Below are positions 5,533 to 6,936 of a DNA stretch of 6,936 bases, in pieces; the first letter of the stretch is position 1; each line of letters opens with the position of its first letter. The position numbers and the translations under genes are program-made. Under the pieces are notes generated by a model, which was not told the DNA's origin, did not search any database, and was given only the letters and a program-made list of their open reading frames with translations. This stretch comes from Bacteroidota bacterium (GTDB lineage Bacteria; Bacteroidota; Bacteroidia; B-17B0; B-17BO): the NCBI GenBank assembly GCA_947462425.1, contig CANHPI010000148.1, forward strand, positions 1-6,936. The letters are read 5' to 3'.

Positions 5533-6401
5533 GTATCTGGAATTAAATCTTTTGATGACATGACATTATTAGCATACCATTCCTTAGGTGCTATAATTGT
5601 TTTATCCCTATTTTGATTAAGCCAAGCAGCCCACCAACTAAAACTACTATTTGCAATAACATTGCTTTTACAATGACTCATTAAATATAAGTCTAAATGA
5701 AAATTTTGCTGCTGATTAACATCAACATAATACGTTGAAATATCGAATTTCAAATTATTCTCACACCATTCTAAATCGTCAGAAAAAACAAATAATTCAA
5801 TGTCTCTGTTTTTTTCTTTCAAAGACTTAATTGCCGATTGATAATATTGTTTGGTCACATTTCCGTGATGTTCCTTTGCATTTTTAAGAGAAACATAATC
5901 TCCTCTTCTTACATGAACAGAAACAGAATTGACTGACTTAATTTTTTCTAGCCAATTCTCATTTTCAGCATTTAAACTTTCTTTAGGTTTAAACTCTTGA
6001 ATAATAATCGATTCAATGGATTTAAAATACTTTTCACTTTGCCAAAATCCATCCAAATAAGTATTCTCAGGAAAATTAAAAAACTGTTTTTGAAATAGGT
6101 TTCCGGATTCTGCAGCATACATATTTTTAAACAACTTAGGGAAACGCCTTTGAAGGGTTCGGCTATACTTATTTGATTGGTCGATATTAAACAATAGTTT
6201 TTGTTCTGGTGAAACTTTTTTCAAATCAATATCAAAAATCGATAATTCGAGATTGCGTTTTGTATAAGCTCCATTTGGATTTTTATCCAAAAAAGTTGTA
6301 TCAAGGTACAATTCAGTTTGATGCATATGAGCGAGGCTTCGCCCAGCAGCATATTGAAACATTTGGTTCCCTAAACCACCTATTAACTTAACAACAATCA
6401 T
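5517..6401 (-). CDS. GT11 alpha-1,2-fucosyltransferase
   Basis: A complete 294-residue member of family GT11, which moves L-fucose from GDP-fucose onto galactose or a related sugar in alpha-1,2 linkage. All family landmarks are in place: VKLIGGLGNQMFQYAAGRSL at 4-23, LYLDTTFL at 31-38, YLDGFWQSEKYF at 115-126, VHVRRGDYV at 162-170 (the GDP-fucose-binding HxRRGD motif), FVFSDD at 204-209, and VIANSSFSWWAAWL at 248-261 followed by IIAPKEWY (269-276). Length is typical, and no signal peptide or membrane segment is seen, fitting a cytoplasmic enzyme acting on lipid-linked intermediates. The ATG at 6399-6401 overlaps the stop of the preceding GT2 gene as ATGA, and the end overlaps the next GT2 gene by 16 bases. 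The role implies a GDP-fucose pathway (gmd and fcl) elsewhere in the genome. The function call is firm; the exact acceptor is not. Confidence 0.95.
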   Translation of the reverse strand: MIVVKLIGGLGNQMFQYAAGRSLAHMHQTELYLDTTFLDKNPNGAYTKRNLELSIFDIDLKKVSPEQKLLFNIDQSNKYSRTLQRRFPKLFKNMYAAESGNLFQKQFFNFPENTYLDGFWQSEKYFKSIESIIIQEFKPKESLNAENENWLEKIKSVNSVSVHVRRGDYVSLKNAKEHHGNVTKQYYQSAIKSLKEKNRDIELFVFSDDLEWCENNLKFDISTYYVDVNQQQNFHLDLYLMSHCKSNVIANSSFSWWAAWLNQNRDKTIIAPKEWYANNVMSSKDLIPDTWIQL

Positions 6402-6936
6402 ATAAACTGTTCTAACTTAAATATATAATTATTGTATCTACTTTCAAAAAAACGCTTTTTAAACCATTTCCATGAACGAAATTTAGCTAAGTTATTTATC
6501 ACGTCAACAAAAAACTGCTTGTTTTCGTCAGCCTCAGGAACAATTGTTATCAAATCTGAGTATGTGTTTAGTTGATGCTTGTAAAATAAGTAATCAAAAA
6601 AATCTGCAAACCCTTTTTGTGTAACAGCATGTTTTTTTATTTTATTAAATAATAAGACATGCTCTTTAATCTGTATATTTTTATCATCAATCACTGTTGT
6701 TGTAACCTGGCCAGCAGTATCGTGAGCTGTTGAAACCAATTGTTTAGGTAAAAAAGCAACTTTTTGTTTATTAAACAAAAACTGCATATAAAAATCAATA
6801 TCAACCAACCACTTAAATTGTTGATCATAAAAAAAACATTGATCATTTAAATGTATAGTTACTGAGGGAGCACCAATCATGTTTTTAAAAAACAAAAACT
6901 CTGGTTTTTTAATCATTAAATTAAATTGTTTCTCCG
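6398..6936 (-). CDS. GT2 family glycosyltransferase, C-terminal part cut by the right edge
   Basis: The last 178 codons of a gene that enters from the right. An ATG stands at 6914-6916, but the frame stays open to the window edge (EKQFNL precedes that Met). The protein from there lacks the whole N-terminal GT-A domain, so the true start is outside. What is visible matches the acceptor half of GT2 enzymes: FFKNMIGAPSVTIHL (residues 9-23 counted from the ATG), the usual strand after the DxD region, then FKWLVDIDFYMQFL (34-47), where the Asp pair matches the expected catalytic-base site of (E/D)D-type GT2 proteins, and the HDTAGQVTT stretch (65-73), a counterpart of the common RxHxxQVS motif. 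The remainder is a basic helical tail. It overlaps the fucosyltransferase start by four bases and is the first visible gene of that operon. Its donor is unknown. Confidence 0.8.
   Translation of the reverse strand, partial: EKQFNLMIKKPEFLFFKNMIGAPSVTIHLNDQCFFYDQQFKWLVDIDFYMQFLFNKQKVAFLPKQLVSTAHDTAGQVTTTVIDDKNIQIKEHVLLFNKIKKHAVTQKGFADFFDYLFYKHQLNTYSDLITIVPEADENKQFFVDVINNLAKFRSWKWFKKRFFESRYNNYIFKLEQFI

Noticed and set aside
6209..6391. A 60-codon open frame on the plus strand
   Set aside because: It is antisense to the conserved N-terminus of the fucosyltransferase, whose motifs fully explain the sequence.
6914..6916. ATG as the true start of the rightmost gene
   Set aside because: The frame is open to the window edge and the protein from this Met lacks the N-terminal GT-A domain, so the Met is internal.

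Overview
The window is AT-rich (roughly one third G+C by eye). It reads as a piece of a surface-polysaccharide locus (O-antigen, capsule or exopolysaccharide) from a member of the Bacteroidota. Three things point there: promoter-like TAnnTTTG boxes, the lack of obvious Shine-Dalgarno sequences ahead of the genes, and the styles of the FemAB-like and glycosyltransferase proteins. I cannot name a genus.

All but one of the genes lie on the minus strand, so the locus is best read from the right edge. A GT2 glycosyltransferase cut by the right edge (6398-6936) is followed by a GT11 fucosyltransferase (5517-6401) and a second GT2 enzyme (4501-5532). Their ends overlap by 4 and 16 bases, so they are probably one operon entering from outside the window. 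A GT4 glycosyltransferase on the plus strand (3366-4520) meets this operon tail to tail with a 20-base overlap. From a 68-base divergent promoter region, a second minus-strand unit starts: a GT2 rhamnosyltransferase-like gene (2356-3297) and a GT4 gene (1244-2359), joined by an ATGA overlap. A 180-base gap with repeats follows. Then come a FemAB/GNAT-type acyltransferase-like gene (158-1063) and the first 39 codons of a third GT4 gene cut by the left edge (1-117).

Together the genes look like the sugar-adding and decorating part of a heteropolysaccharide pathway. Up to seven glycosyltransferases would build an oligosaccharide on a lipid carrier at the inner face of the cytoplasmic membrane. 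One of them probably adds fucose in alpha-1,2 linkage, and the FemAB-like protein may acylate or aminoacylate an amino sugar. No flippase, polymerase, priming transferase or nucleotide-sugar synthesis gene is visible, so these must lie elsewhere.

The most interesting local features are the mirror-image divergent promoters with nearly leaderless starts, the inverted GT4 gene whose candidate terminator lies inside its neighbour's coding sequence, the high share of TTG starts, and the repeat-bearing gap before the FemAB-like gene. No clearly new system is visible. The FemAB-like gene beside a WbuB-like transferase is the best candidate for undescribed chemistry.
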